A DNA stretch of 64,000 nt. Origin: Sabethes cyaneus (Eukaryota; Arthropoda; Insecta; Diptera; Culicidae). Under the pieces are notes generated by a model. The model was not told where the DNA came from, did no database searches, and saw only the letters and a program-made list of their open reading frames with translations. Each line of letters opens with the position of its first letter. The stretch's first letter is position 1. Both the position numbers and the translations under genes were made by a program. Positions 33,952 to 42,609 of this stretch are shown piece after piece. The stretch is taken from contig NC_071353.1 of NCBI RefSeq assembly GCF_943734655.1, positions 82,734,604 to 82,798,603 of the forward strand. Direction: 5' to 3'.

Positions 33952-34317
33952 ATGTTGAATAGTGCTTTTCCTTTGGTAATCGGTAGACGGTACGCGCGAG
34001 TTTTCAAAAAGTTGAAAATTTTGCGCAACTTTTCTGCGGCTTACAAAAGGACACGGATAAAGCATTTACAACCTGCAGACGTATTGGAAGTCGCAGAAAA
34101 TGTCACCTGTGACCAGAAAACTTATTACCGTCATTGGTTGGTCGTCCGCAATGGCGAAAAATTCAACTTTTCCCTCGTTGACTGTGTTAATTATGGTATT
34201 AACTGGGCAAGAAAATATAATAAACTCTTCAATCGTTGTGTGGTCCTTAAAAGAACCAATTGTTTGATTATCATAACTCCTGCTTGCAATAAACTTGCAC
34301 TAACGCATTTAATGTAA
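33952..34317 (+). CDS. Unrecognised 121-aa frame (right-arm copy)
   Basis: Mirror copy of the frame at 22275-22640, differing at one noticed residue (CVVLKRTN here, CMVLKRTN there). Its integrity in both copies mainly reflects the recent duplication of the arms. No family is recognised. Confidence 0.25.
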   Translation: MLNSAFPLVIGRRYARVFKKLKILRNFSAAYKRTRIKHLQPADVLEVAENVTCDQKTYYRHWLVVRNGEKFNFSLVDCVNYGINWARKYNKLFNRCVVLKRTNCLIIITPACNKLALTHLM

Positions 34318-34460
34318 TTCTCTGTTCGGTAAATTGGAGTACCGATAACCGCTAACCAGACAGGGCTTGTTGCAACGGACCAACCGGAAAGCCTCAGCAG
34401 CTATGAGATCAACGAAACCGTTCGTGTATGGTCCTGAATCACGAGAAATACCACTCCAAG

Positions 34461-34567
34461 TGGTCAGCTGCAAGTGACGTGGGATGCTTCTGGTCGTTTT
34501 GTTGTCGCGAGCAGCATATTTCCTGCCAATTCCAGGACTTCAGCAGCCAACTATGCCATCACGGCAA
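34461..34567 (-). pseudogene. Second histone H2A fragment (right arm)
   Basis: Mirror of 22025-22131. The minus strand reads AVMA, stop, LAAEVLELAGN, followed out of frame by PRHLQLA. Same lesions as the left copy. Confidence 0.88.
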
Positions 34568-34714
34568 CGAAATGAACCACCAGCAACAAGCGAACAGCAG
34601 TGCGAGGTGATCGGTTAAAATTATTGCAAAGAAGCGAATAATCAGATCAATCTAAGTTAAATAGAATTTAAATCTGTGAGTGAAAATTCCTCAAATCTTC
34701 ATGAACAAATGTTT

Positions 34715-34730
34715 CGTTCTTAAAAGAACG
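34715..34730 (-). promoter_or_regulatory. Histone mRNA 3' stem-loop (right arm)
   Basis: CGTTCTTTTAAGAACG on the minus strand, about 30 bp after the H2A C-terminus, mirrors 21862-21877. Confidence 0.85.
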
Positions 34731-35157
34731 GTTTTTCAACGTGATATGCTGGAAATTGAAGCCTTCTTTTCCGTCTTCTTGGGCAGCAACAAAACAGTTT
34801 GAATGTTCGAAAAGACACTTCTCATAGCAGCGGTGACACGGGACAGCAATTTGTTCAACTCTTCGTTGTTGCGGATGGCCAGCTGCAAGTGACGATAATT
34901 CTGATCGTTTCGTTGTCGCGAACAGCATATGTCCTCTCAATTCCAGAACTCCTGTCGCCAGATAGTCCATCACGGCAGCGAAATGAGTGCTTCAGCTCCA
35001 ACACACGGTCAACCGCCAATGAACACGTGCACGAGTCGTACGTGACTTCCGTTTGCCTGGCAAACGATGTTGGCACTACCTTAGCTAGCGTTTGAATAAT
35101 GCTGTTCGCCGGCTTACCACGTATTATGTACCAGAGCAAGCGACAAGCAACGCCCAT
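34731..35157 (-). pseudogene. Histone H2A pseudogene (right arm)
   Basis: The minus strand reads MDYLATGVLELRG near 34970 and, in another frame, RHLQLAIRNNEELNKLLSRV and SNIQTVLLPKKTEKKA before 34761. It shares the frameshift and scrambled N-terminus of the left-arm copy, so the damage predates the arm duplication. Confidence 0.92.
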
Positions 35158-35502
35158 TTTTCTTGGTTCTTCATTCTATCATCTACGTGAAATAAAAAAT
35201 CGAGCATTTCAATTTTAGTCTGAACAAAAGAGCAAAGCTACCAGTGAGCCGTTCGCCTTTTGCTGCCAAAGAAAAATTACGCAGCAACAGCTGAAGCTCA
35301 ACAATTTTCGATCGGATTCTATAGGGCGTAAATTAAATACAATCATAAGGAAGCTTAACCCATAGCTTATATCGTATATATTTCTGTCATCCGTGCTAGG
35401 GAAGCACTGACGAGGGAAGGCAAAAATATGAAAATAATTCAAATTTTCAAAATCAATTCAAAAACAACAATTTTTCAAATTCATTTTCAAAAACAAAATC
35501 AA

Positions 35503-35905
35503 TAGTTTTCTATATTTTCAATATTTTCAATCGATTTCCCGATCAATTGGTGTAAATATCTTGGAAATCTATTGAAAATTGACTGAATTATAAGCCGAAG
35601 CGTGAAAACGCGTTTCTACTTTGATGACGTCATTTCCAACAACCAATCACGAAGCGAGAATTCTGGTAAAACAGGTTCATTATTTTCAATTTTTCAATAG
35701 TTCAACATCAAGAATCCACACTTTTCTTTATTTGGGTCAATTCTTAGAAGATTTTCTAATCGATTGGTGTAAGAATATTGAAAATCGATTGGAAAACCGC
35801 TGAGCTATTAGCGCTCAAAACCTTTCATTTTTCGTGACGCTCGCATTTTTCGATTTTTTGGAATGACACCCTATCTCAAAACTTGCCGTAAGACGTAGTC
35901 CTACG
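35503..35905 (+). repeat. Dispersed repeat ending in the ACGTAGTCCTACGTC palindrome
   Basis: About 35600-35905 matches the minus strand of 48833-49100 (CAATCACGAAGCGAGAATTC, CCGCTGAGCTATTAGCGCTC, GGGTGTCATTCC-type). Its end reads GCCGTAAGACGTAGTCCTAC. 35530-35600 looks like a diverged second copy of the inner part (CGATCAATTGGTGTAA beside CGATTGGTGTAAG). Non-coding. Confidence 0.75.
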
Positions 35906-35907
35906 TC

Positions 35908-36640
35908 AAAACACGATTTATTTGGAAACGTTTAATAACATGACTCAATTACACGTTGTAAGAAAAGTGAGAATGACAAAATGTAACGAAAGATTGCATC
36001 ATCTAAAAAGCATCTGGTTGTTCTTCTTTCGGGTAGGTATGTAGCTCCGCAGAAGAGGAGTATGTAAACTAAACCGGAACTTTGTTTTCAGTAAATGTGT
36101 TTTATTCTAAATTGGGAATAAACTAAAGGCAAATTCACACCTTCTTATCTACCCCTAACGGATCACGAAATTCTTAACCTTTTTATCTAACTTAACTCTA
36201 GCACGGATTTTTAACTCTTGCTCTACCCCTACCGGAACACGAACTTCTTAACTTCTTTCCTCGCGGCGTTGTCGCCGGTGTTTATATCACCTCTTAATTG
36301 TTCTTAGTAAGAAGTATTAGAACATTCCTACTTAGCTGCTGAGAAAAAAGAGAGTAGAGCGAGACTTTACGTTAATTCTATTAGGGTTTCAGGTGGCGCG
36401 CGAAACCTCTCACACATGTACCACGGTAACTCACATCGCGCACGATTCGACGTACAATGTTTGTTACGTTTTGCAAACGTTTTCGCTTGCCTCTGAAATG
36501 GCAAGAAAAATAAACTTTGCGAATAACCGCGCCGAGAGGTAAAACTTTCGCTGTCGCGGAAGCTTCGGTCAATGTTAACTGTACCGGGTTAGCTTTTGTC
36601 AATGTTAACCGTACGGGCGCGCTTCTGGGCACTGACGATG
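35908..36640 (+). repeat. Repeat B, longer copy
   Basis: 35908-36180 matches 30575-30835. The repeat continues here to about 36640 with CTAACGGATCACGAAATTCT, TACCGGAACACGAACTTCTT and a GTCAATGTTAAC pair near 36570-36610. It may be LTR- or UTR-derived; no coding function was recognised. Confidence 0.6.
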
Positions 36641-37183
36641 CAAATCCCCCTTCCGAATGAGATCGCAGAATTTGGAAACAGATTTTGCGATGGTGCGTAG
36701 ATGGGAAAATTTAATTCTCTCTCTCTTTCTTCTTAGGTGTTGAAATATTGCATCAAAACCTGCCTATTGTAGACTACTGGCAGATAAATAAATATTGTTC
36801 TGGCCCTAGCGTTGATCGGTTCGGTAAAGTGCGCTTTATGGCGTGAGTGGGTAACAACGGGGAAACATTGAGTGCAGAGTCAGTCGATGGAGATCTTAAG
36901 TGGTGGCTGTGGCCAGTGATGTTAAAAACTCGAAATCTCAAAACTCATCAAAAATCAAAATCAACTGTGAACCATGTCAACTTGATCCTATGCAGAAAAA
37001 ACTCACTCGTGAGTTTTTCTGTTTTCATCGCAAGAAGCACAAAACTCACACATTTTTCTTCCCGTTTGATCATATTTTGATTTTGATGCAAATTTGCTAA
37101 AAGTTTAATCCATGAAACAATTTTATATCATTTATGTGTGTATCGTTAATAATTATCAAACAAATTAACATTACTTATTTGGT
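36641..37183. other. Unassigned non-coding sequence
   Basis: No gene or element boundary was recognised here. Confidence 0.35.
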
Positions 37184-37907
37184 CTACATGAAAAATTGGC
37201 GAACTTTGGAGTTTACCCTTGCCACGAGGGTCAGTGCAGACTTGTTGGCAACCAATTTAGCTGCGTTTGTCCAAGATTTTCGAAATCTATCTATAGTTGT
37301 TGTTTGTGCTGGGACAGCTCTCTTCACCAAAGCATAAATCAGGCCAAAACAGCGAGGGTACATCATGGCTATGTAGGAACGGTAACAATCGTTTCTGCAG
37401 GCATTCTTCACGGTATATTGTCTTGTTAACCGTTCCTGTAGTGATGTAACTTTTGCTTGCTCGACCACAGCTGCATATGGCCTGCCATACACACTTTTTT
37501 TGGGGAACTTGGCTTTCTTGTTTGTCCTGAAATGCTCTGCAACGTCAGTCCGTTTCATGGCAGTGTAAAAAGACATATCAGGATGCTGTTTAAAGTCTTC
37601 TAGGACATACGTTTCATCGTCCATTATAACGCATGAAACTTCGTTAAATATTCGCGATACGAGCGCGTGTTTTGGCCGTCGTATTTTGCTTATCATTACG
37701 GTTTGGCATAGTCCTCACCTTGAAAGACTTCATGCCTTGTCGTTGCTTAGAAGTGTGCACGAATGTTGGCGACATTTTTATTTTACGAGCAATGGTACGT
37801 ACAGAACGATCTGTTCTCTTCCGTAATATTTGTTTTACCTTCGCATCCTTGTGGTGGTTCCTCAGATCCGTTTTTGTTCCACTTCTCTTCTTCCTAGCTG
37901 TTGTCAA
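37184..37907 (-). pseudogene. ITm-type Tc1/mariner transposase relic
   Basis: The first part (37907-37650) encodes a helix-turn-helix region: RTDRSVRTIARKIKMSPTFV, then TMPNRNDKQNTTAKTRAR. After a frameshift, 37696-37184 gives SCVIMDDETYVLEDFKQHPD (first catalytic Asp), FRTNKKAKFPKKSVYGRPYA, ERLTRQYTV, then LIYALVKRA, IDRFRKSWTNAAKLVANKSA and VNSKVRQFF. The segment that should hold the second Asp and the last Asp/Glu (WPDLASCHY to NCPELRPIE in relatives) is deleted or scrambled. The arrangement resembles mosquito ITm (DD37E) elements. TIRs were not located. Confidence 0.85.
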
Positions 37908-37938
37908 GCGAGTATCGAACGATTTTAAAACACATAAA

Positions 37939-38075
37939 AAAAAGTATAAGGGTCCATGCCTAATGGCACGGGCGCAGGCTTGAAGTAGGACTACGAATGT
38001 AGCGCAATTCGTCTCCCAATGCTAAAGCCGGTGCTTTTTGTCTGAATTTCATATAGATGCTCAAGTTGCGCATTA
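37939..38075 (+). repeat. Dispersed repeat shared with 2028-2170
   Basis: AAAGTATAAGGGTCCATGCC through GAAGTAGGACTACGAATG and TCGTCTCCCAATGCTAAAGC parallels the copy near 2.1 kb in the same orientation. Confidence 0.7.
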
Positions 38076-38226
38076 AAGAATTGTGTTCTTACATGTGAGA
38101 AATTCATAATTTCAACTCTTCAGCTAATTTATATGGTGGACCTGAAAAGGTCCGTTCATTAATCTCTAATTCTCAAATTTCTGACTCGTAGTGTCCATTG
38201 TCAACTTTCGTCCTTCAGATGGGCTT

Positions 38227-38880
38227 AGTGATGTCCGTTAATCGTTCGATTAATTCAACTAATCGAATAACACAAGGAATATTCGAATAATTTTTAGTCG
38301 AATAATGCCAGCACGAGTAGTTGAATTAATCAAATAGTTCAATCAGTACGTATAATCCCCGAATAATGCTCGGTAATCGTTCATAATCGTTCGATTAATC
38401 GAATTATGCAAAGAAATATGCGAATATTTGTAATCGAAGACCACTAGACCTTTCCAGTTATGTGTGTATTGGTGCTTGAAAATGAGGCAAACAACAACAG
38501 TAAACAAAAGAGATGCATTCCTTTGTCACCAAGGTACAGAATGAGTTTCGTCTTCCGCTGGCTTAAATACCAGCAAATTTTCAAAATATGTGCCTGAATT
38601 TGGAACAGGATGAAAAATTTGACCGAAATATGTGCTCTGCAGTGTGGCAAACGGAGAAACACAACTAGTAATCGCTATTTTTCGGTTTGTTCCTCCAGCA
38701 TCAGCTGTTCCCCAAAATGAGGTAAACATCATGTATATACACGCGTATTTCGTGTTCGCTAGTGTGGGTGCTTGAGCTGTCAGAAAGCTCTCTAGCACGA
38801 ATAGTTGAATTAATCGATTAGTGCAGACAAGGCTCACCGATTAATCGGTAATCGAATAATTGAAAATTTCGGACATCACT
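38227..38880. mobile_element. TIR element with AGTGATGTCCG ends
   Basis: AGTGATGTCCG at 38227 and CGGACATCACT ending at 38880 are exact inverted ends. ATCGATTAAT/TTCGATTAAT motifs recur in both subterminal regions. The interior (about 38450-38620) is the segment shared with 359-1583. No clear target duplication was found. It disrupts the H2A relic to its right. Confidence 0.75.
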
Positions 38881-39330
38881 ATTCCCACCAATTTAAACCC
38901 TTTGCTTCCGCGACCAAACTTTGGGTTTTCTAGCATATTTAATATTCTATTATAGCAGCTTATTGTCAATTGCAAGTAAAATTGTACCATCCAAAGTGCG
39001 ATATCGCTCATAAAGTGCTATTGCATTAAATCGTTTCGATCTTCGGCGCACTTTTTCGTTATCTTCCAAGCAATAAGTGCGCCGAAGAGACCGAAACGAT
39101 TTAAGCTAAAATAGTACTTTTATGAGCGATTGCGCACTTATTGATTGAACAATTTTCCTTGTAATTGACAATAATAGATCGATGTTTCGAATCCAACACG
39201 GTCGGCGTAATTTCCACTCCACACCAAACAATAATCGGCTGCTGCCGAGTTTTACCACCTTTGTCGCGTCCGGATCCGGACAGGGAGATAAAGTCGTAAC
39301 TCTCATTATTATTTGTAACCCGTACAACGT
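38881..39330 (-). pseudogene. Histone H2A relic, unit 1 (N-terminal half)
   Basis: The minus strand near 39280 reads out an SGRDKGGKTR-like start (H2A SGRGKGGK), then sequence parallel to the unit-2 H2A (TTGTTTGGTGT, then CATCGATCTATTAT). After the palindrome inserted at about 38953-39178 it resumes (CTTCCGCGACCAAA compares with CTTCCGCTCCCGCAACCAAA at 40.27 kb). It is cut on the left by the TIR element ending at 38880. Confidence 0.75.
38953..39178. mobile_element. Palindromic MITE inside the H2A relic
   Basis: Arms of about 105 bp, including AAAGTGCGATATCGCTCATA and TATGAGCGATTGCGCACTT, AAATCGTTTCG and CGAAACGATTT, and outer TATTGTCAATTGCAAG and CTTGTAATTGACAATA. The loop is about 10 bp. 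Flanking H2A-derived sequence continues on both sides. Confidence 0.8.
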
Positions 39331-39411
39331 ACGCGGTTACGTGTACGTGTAACAACGCGAAAATGATGCCGTTCGCAAAATCAATTCAACTGCTTCATAT
39401 ACTTATTCAGT

Positions 39412-39427
39412 AGTTCTTAAAAGAACT
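39412..39427 (-). promoter_or_regulatory. Histone mRNA 3' stem-loop after H1, unit 1
   Basis: AGTTCTTTTAAGAACT on the minus strand follows the decayed H1 coding region. The stem-loop has the UUUA loop and a six-base stem with an A-U outer pair. Confidence 0.8.
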
Positions 39428-39795
39428 GATTGTTTTCTACCAGCTGTTAATAATACAAATCGAAGAAATTTACTGCTTGGCAGCAGCTTTTTTCGGACCG
39501 CATTCTCCGTTAGAACTTCTTTTGGCTTTGGAGTTTTCGAAGCCTTTGCTATGGTCTTTATTGACTTAGTAATCTTGCTTCTCGCTAGCAAGTTTGGTAG
39601 GCGAACGAACCGGAAGCGCCAGTGCTTTGTTTGGACCAGCTTTCTCTTGTTGAAAACTAACTTCAAAGCCTTTTTCACGAATGTGTCCAACTTTGAAACG
39701 TCACAATTGTAGCTGGCGGCGATATACTTCTAGACGGCTTGCAACGAAGATCCGTTGACTCTTCGGTTTATTGGCGTCTCGCTTAGTGAATTTGG
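39428..39795 (-). pseudogene. Histone H1 pseudogene, unit 1
   Basis: From about 39755 the minus strand reads NGSSLQAV, a TAG where relatives have Lys, KYIAASYNCDVSKLDTFVKK, ALKL and KLVQTK. This is the H1 winged-helix globular domain. A frameshift follows, then a Lys/Ala/Pro-rich tail (TKSIKTIAKASKTPKPKEV). The N-terminal tail and helix 1 are missing. The H1-type promoter lies 20-150 bp upstream and the stem-loop directly downstream. Confidence 0.9.
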
Positions 39796-39805
39796 ATGTC
39801 TTCGC

Positions 39806-39970
39806 AACAGCTGAAGCTCAACGATTTTCGAGCGGATTCTATAGAGCGTAAATTAAATACAATCAAACTTTGATTCAAAGGGAATTTAATCCACAGCTCT
39901 TCTCCTATATATTTCTGTCATCCGTGTTAGGGAAGCATTGGCGTGGGAAGGCAAAAATAAGAAATAAAGC
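39806..39970 (-). promoter_or_regulatory. Histone H1 promoter, unit 1
   Basis: On the minus strand CTAACACGGATGACAGAAA precedes TATATAGGAGAAGAGC (TATATA 39906-39911) and a GAATCCGCTCGAAAATCGTT block. The same order is found at 41.4 kb and in both inverted arms. Confidence 0.65.
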
Positions 39971-40122
39971 AACGTCATGAGTTAGAAGACCGCATGGTGA
40001 GTAACCACATATTTATCGTTTTATAGATCAAATCAGAAGAAATTCTTCATGATTTAAAGAATCAGCGACATTTGGAAATTTAGTATGCAGAAAATTTTCA
40101 TCTCTTCATAAACAAATTCGTT

Positions 40123-40138
40123 CGTCCTAAAAAGGACG
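40123..40138 (-). promoter_or_regulatory. Histone mRNA 3' stem-loop after H2A, unit 2
   Basis: CGTCCTTTTTAGGACG on the minus strand. It is followed by AACGAATTTGTTTATGAAGAG, close to the sequence after the arm H2A stem-loop, which looks like a histone downstream element. Confidence 0.85.
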
Positions 40139-40510
40139 TGTTGTGGTAAATTATGTGGTTGAAAATCCGGCCAGCAGAATGGCTTGAATGTTTGAAACAA
40201 CACCTCCCAGGGCAATGGTGACAATGGTTACCGGACAGAGCATTTTCCATTGATTCAAGCTCTTCCGCTCCCGCAACCAAATATTCTAATATAGCTGATA
40301 ATAGATCGATGCTCCGGTACCAACACGTTCAGCGCACTCTACACCAAACAATGATCCGCTACTGCTGCTGCCGCTGCGCTGCGTTTTACCAGTTTGCCGA
40401 GTCCAGTGAGGGAAATCGCAACTCTCTGCTGTCTGTTCTGCTTCTGCACCGTACCAATGCCAATGCAAAAATGATGCCGTTCGCCGACTTACTTCTGATT
40501 ATATACCAGA
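40139..40510 (-). pseudogene. Histone H2A pseudogene, unit 2
   Basis: From about 40420 the minus strand gives an SGRGKGGK-like start out of frame, then GSLFGVECAERVGTGASIYY (compare H2A NYAERVGAGAPVY). Next comes YLVAGAEELES (compare YLAAEVLELAG) and finally VTIALGGVVSNIQAILLAG (compare VTIAQGGVLPNIQAVLLPK). The segment around RHLQLAIRNDEELN is deleted and several frameshifts are present. An H2A TATA (TATATAAT on the minus strand at about 40498-40505) and the 3' stem-loop flank it. Confidence 0.9.
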
Positions 40511-40802
40511 GCAAATGGCAGCAAGTTGTAACAAAGGCGGATCAACGTAGGGCAGAGAATCATAGACACGAAAGAAAGGCGGTACAACGTACAACGAAAC
40601 CGTACTCCGTACATTGTTTGAACACAGAGATGGCACGGCAACGAGCATGGCAGACGTGCACTCACAGTTGTGTTTGTCTTAATACTGTTTAAACATGTAA
40701 TTTCTGACGGGCTCATACTTCGAACGCTCATACTAAACTGCCAACATCACTTTAAAATGTGAGAAAAATCAATTTAACTGCTTCGTATACTTTTTATTCA
40801 GT

Positions 40803-40818
40803 AGTTCTTAAAAGAACT
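40803..40818 (-). promoter_or_regulatory. Histone mRNA 3' stem-loop after H1, unit 2
   Basis: AGTTCTTTTAAGAACT on the minus strand, identical to the one at 39412 and in the same position relative to H1. Confidence 0.8.
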
Positions 40819-41372
40819 GATTGTTTTCTACCAGATATTAGTAATGCAAATCAAGGAAATTTACATCTAGGCAACAGTTTTTTTCGGGCACCTTCTCCGC
40901 TGGAACGATTTCCTTTGACTGGGGCTTTCGGTGCCTTTGCTACGGTTTTCATTGGCTTAGTAGATTTTTGTTCGGGGCACCCGCATATTTACTCCAGTAG
41001 TACAGCTTTAATCGGAGCCGCCTTTGCAGCAGTTAGCAAAGATATTGTTTTCGTCCGTTTTATCAACCTTCAACAAATCGGAAGCGCCTGTTCTTTTTGT
41101 TTGGACCAGCTTTTCGACAGCTAATTTCAAAACCTTTTTCACAAATGTGTCCAACCTTGGAACGTCACAATTGTGGCTAGCGGCGATTTACTACTAACAG
41201 CTTGCAGCGAGGATCCATTGATTTTACTGGGTATTGATAGCAGCAAAAACCATATCGTTTGCTGGCGGGCGAGTCGGTTACTTCTTCGGTTTGTTGGCGT
41301 CTTGCTTGGTGAATTTGAATGTCTTCGATGCCTTATTCCGAGCAAGCAGCAAGCAGCACCCACTGAAGCTCA
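40819..41372 (-). pseudogene. Histone H1 pseudogene, unit 2
   Basis: On the minus strand MVFAAI (about 41255) is followed out of frame by NGSSLQAV and then IAASHNCDVPRLDTFVKKV, LKLAVEKL and VQTK. These are the successive parts of the H1 globular domain. The rest, to 40860, is a damaged Lys/Pro-rich tail. Promoter upstream and stem-loop downstream are retained. Multiple frameshifts and stops make it non-functional. Confidence 0.88.
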
Positions 41373-41776
41373 ACAATTTTCGAGCGGATTCTATAGAGCG
41401 TAAATTAAATACAATCAAAACCCATAGCTCATCTCGTATATATTTCTGTCATCTGTGCTAGGGAAGCATTGGCATGGGAAGGCAAAAACATGAAAATAAT
41501 GAAATAATGAATATAGTCTAATATTTTCTCAATTATTAAACGTCTGTTTGGGAAACATGGAATCTATTGTATTGTTATGGATTTTTTGAAAAATTTCCAA
41601 TCGATTGATACCAATATCTCTAGAATCTGTTGACGGATGACTGAGTTATAAGCGTGCAAACCATAACCACTTTTCGTTACATGTTCCCTTCTCGTTTTTC
41701 TAAAGTGCACCCCAATATAGAAATCAAAGAAGTAGTCCTACTTCAAAAATTAAAATTTTGACGTAGGACTACGTCT
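41373..41776 (-). promoter_or_regulatory. Histone H1 promoter and upstream repeat, unit 2
   Basis: The minus-strand promoter core (GATGACAGAAATATATACGA; TATATA 41437-41442) matches those at 39.9, 35.4, 21.2 and 10.75 kb. The upstream 41480-41760 matches 10780-11060. The far end carries two palindromes in a row, GAAGTAGTCCTACTTC and GACGTAGGACTACGTC (about 41731-41775). Confidence 0.65.
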
Positions 41777-41929
41777 TTGTTTACTATACTGGGACTGGGT
41801 AGCACTTTGTGAAAATGAAAATAGAAGTGTAACGTTTGAATGAAAGATTTCAAATGCCAATAACTACTAAGCTACTATACAAAACTTAACAATTTATATG
41901 TCGTTGGATAGATAAAATGACCAGCAATT

Positions 41930-42385
41930 TTATGGGGGGGTTAGAGACCCCCGTAAGGGAGGGCGTAAGAGGGGGGGCTCCTATACAAATGAAAGACAAA
42001 TTTCCTCAAAACTCGAGAACTAATCAAGCAAATTGAACCAAATTTGGCATGTGGAGGTTTCGGAAGGCAGGATTTTTTTCTATGGTGTATTGAGACTCTT
42101 TTCCTTTCTCAGAGGGGGGGGGGGGCTCCCATACAATGAAATTCAAATTTCCTCATAACTTTAGAACTAATCAAGCAAATGGAACCAAATTTGACATGTG
42201 GGGGTCTTTGGAGGTAAGATTTTTTTCTACGGTGTACTGAGACCCCTTCTTCTAAGAAGGGGGGGGGGCTCCCATACAAATGAAACACAAATTTCCTCAG
42301 AACTCGAGAACCAATCAAGCTAATGAATCCAAATTTGGCATAGGGGGATTATTGTAGGCATGAATTTATTTTATGATGGTTTGAG
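41930..42385. repeat. G-rich minisatellite, ~140-bp unit, three copies
   Basis: Each unit has a G8-G12 run, GCTCC(C/T)ATACAAATGAAA, AATTTCCTCA(A/G)AACT, AACCAAATTTGGCATGTGG and TTTTTTCTA(T/C)GGTGTA. Copies start near 41970, 42112 and 42256. The repeated frames with VHRRK or PPPL are artefacts. Confidence 0.85.
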
Positions 42386-42609
42386 GATAAGGACTGTCAT
42401 ACAAATAAAACAGTAATTTTTGCGTATGAGTCATATTTTCTGCTATATAACAAGCTGGTAAGCTGTGAAAGTAAACTAGTAAAATCTTCTCGGAGAAAGA
42501 CAGTGAATCGACGCAGCTAACTCACGTACCTGTTGCCATTCATGTCAAAAGAGAAGGACATTCGAATGGCACGTCATCGCATGATGAACGTACTTTGGCT
42601 TTAATGTTA

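Larger units (their letters stand above)
33671..35502 (-). repeat. Right 1,832-bp inverted arm with histone relics
   Basis: This is the mirror image of 21090-22921, equal in length base for base. On the minus strand it carries the same H1-type promoter (TATATA 35375-35380), H2A relics, stem-loops (34715-34730 and 34242-34257) and, on the plus strand, the 121-codon frame (33952-34317). Its inner end shows the AAAAATCAGAGGGG motif and GACGTAGGACCACGT. Unlike the left arm, no outer copy of the end motif follows at 35503. Confidence 0.95.

Noticed and set aside
21090..35502. Arms as LTRs or as Polinton/Maverick ends
   Set aside because: They are inverted, so not LTRs. The interior has no polymerase B, integrase or capsid-like genes of Polintons.
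41930..42385. CRISPR-like array
   Set aside because: Three 140-bp tandem units without distinct spacers, in a eukaryotic genome; it is a minisatellite.
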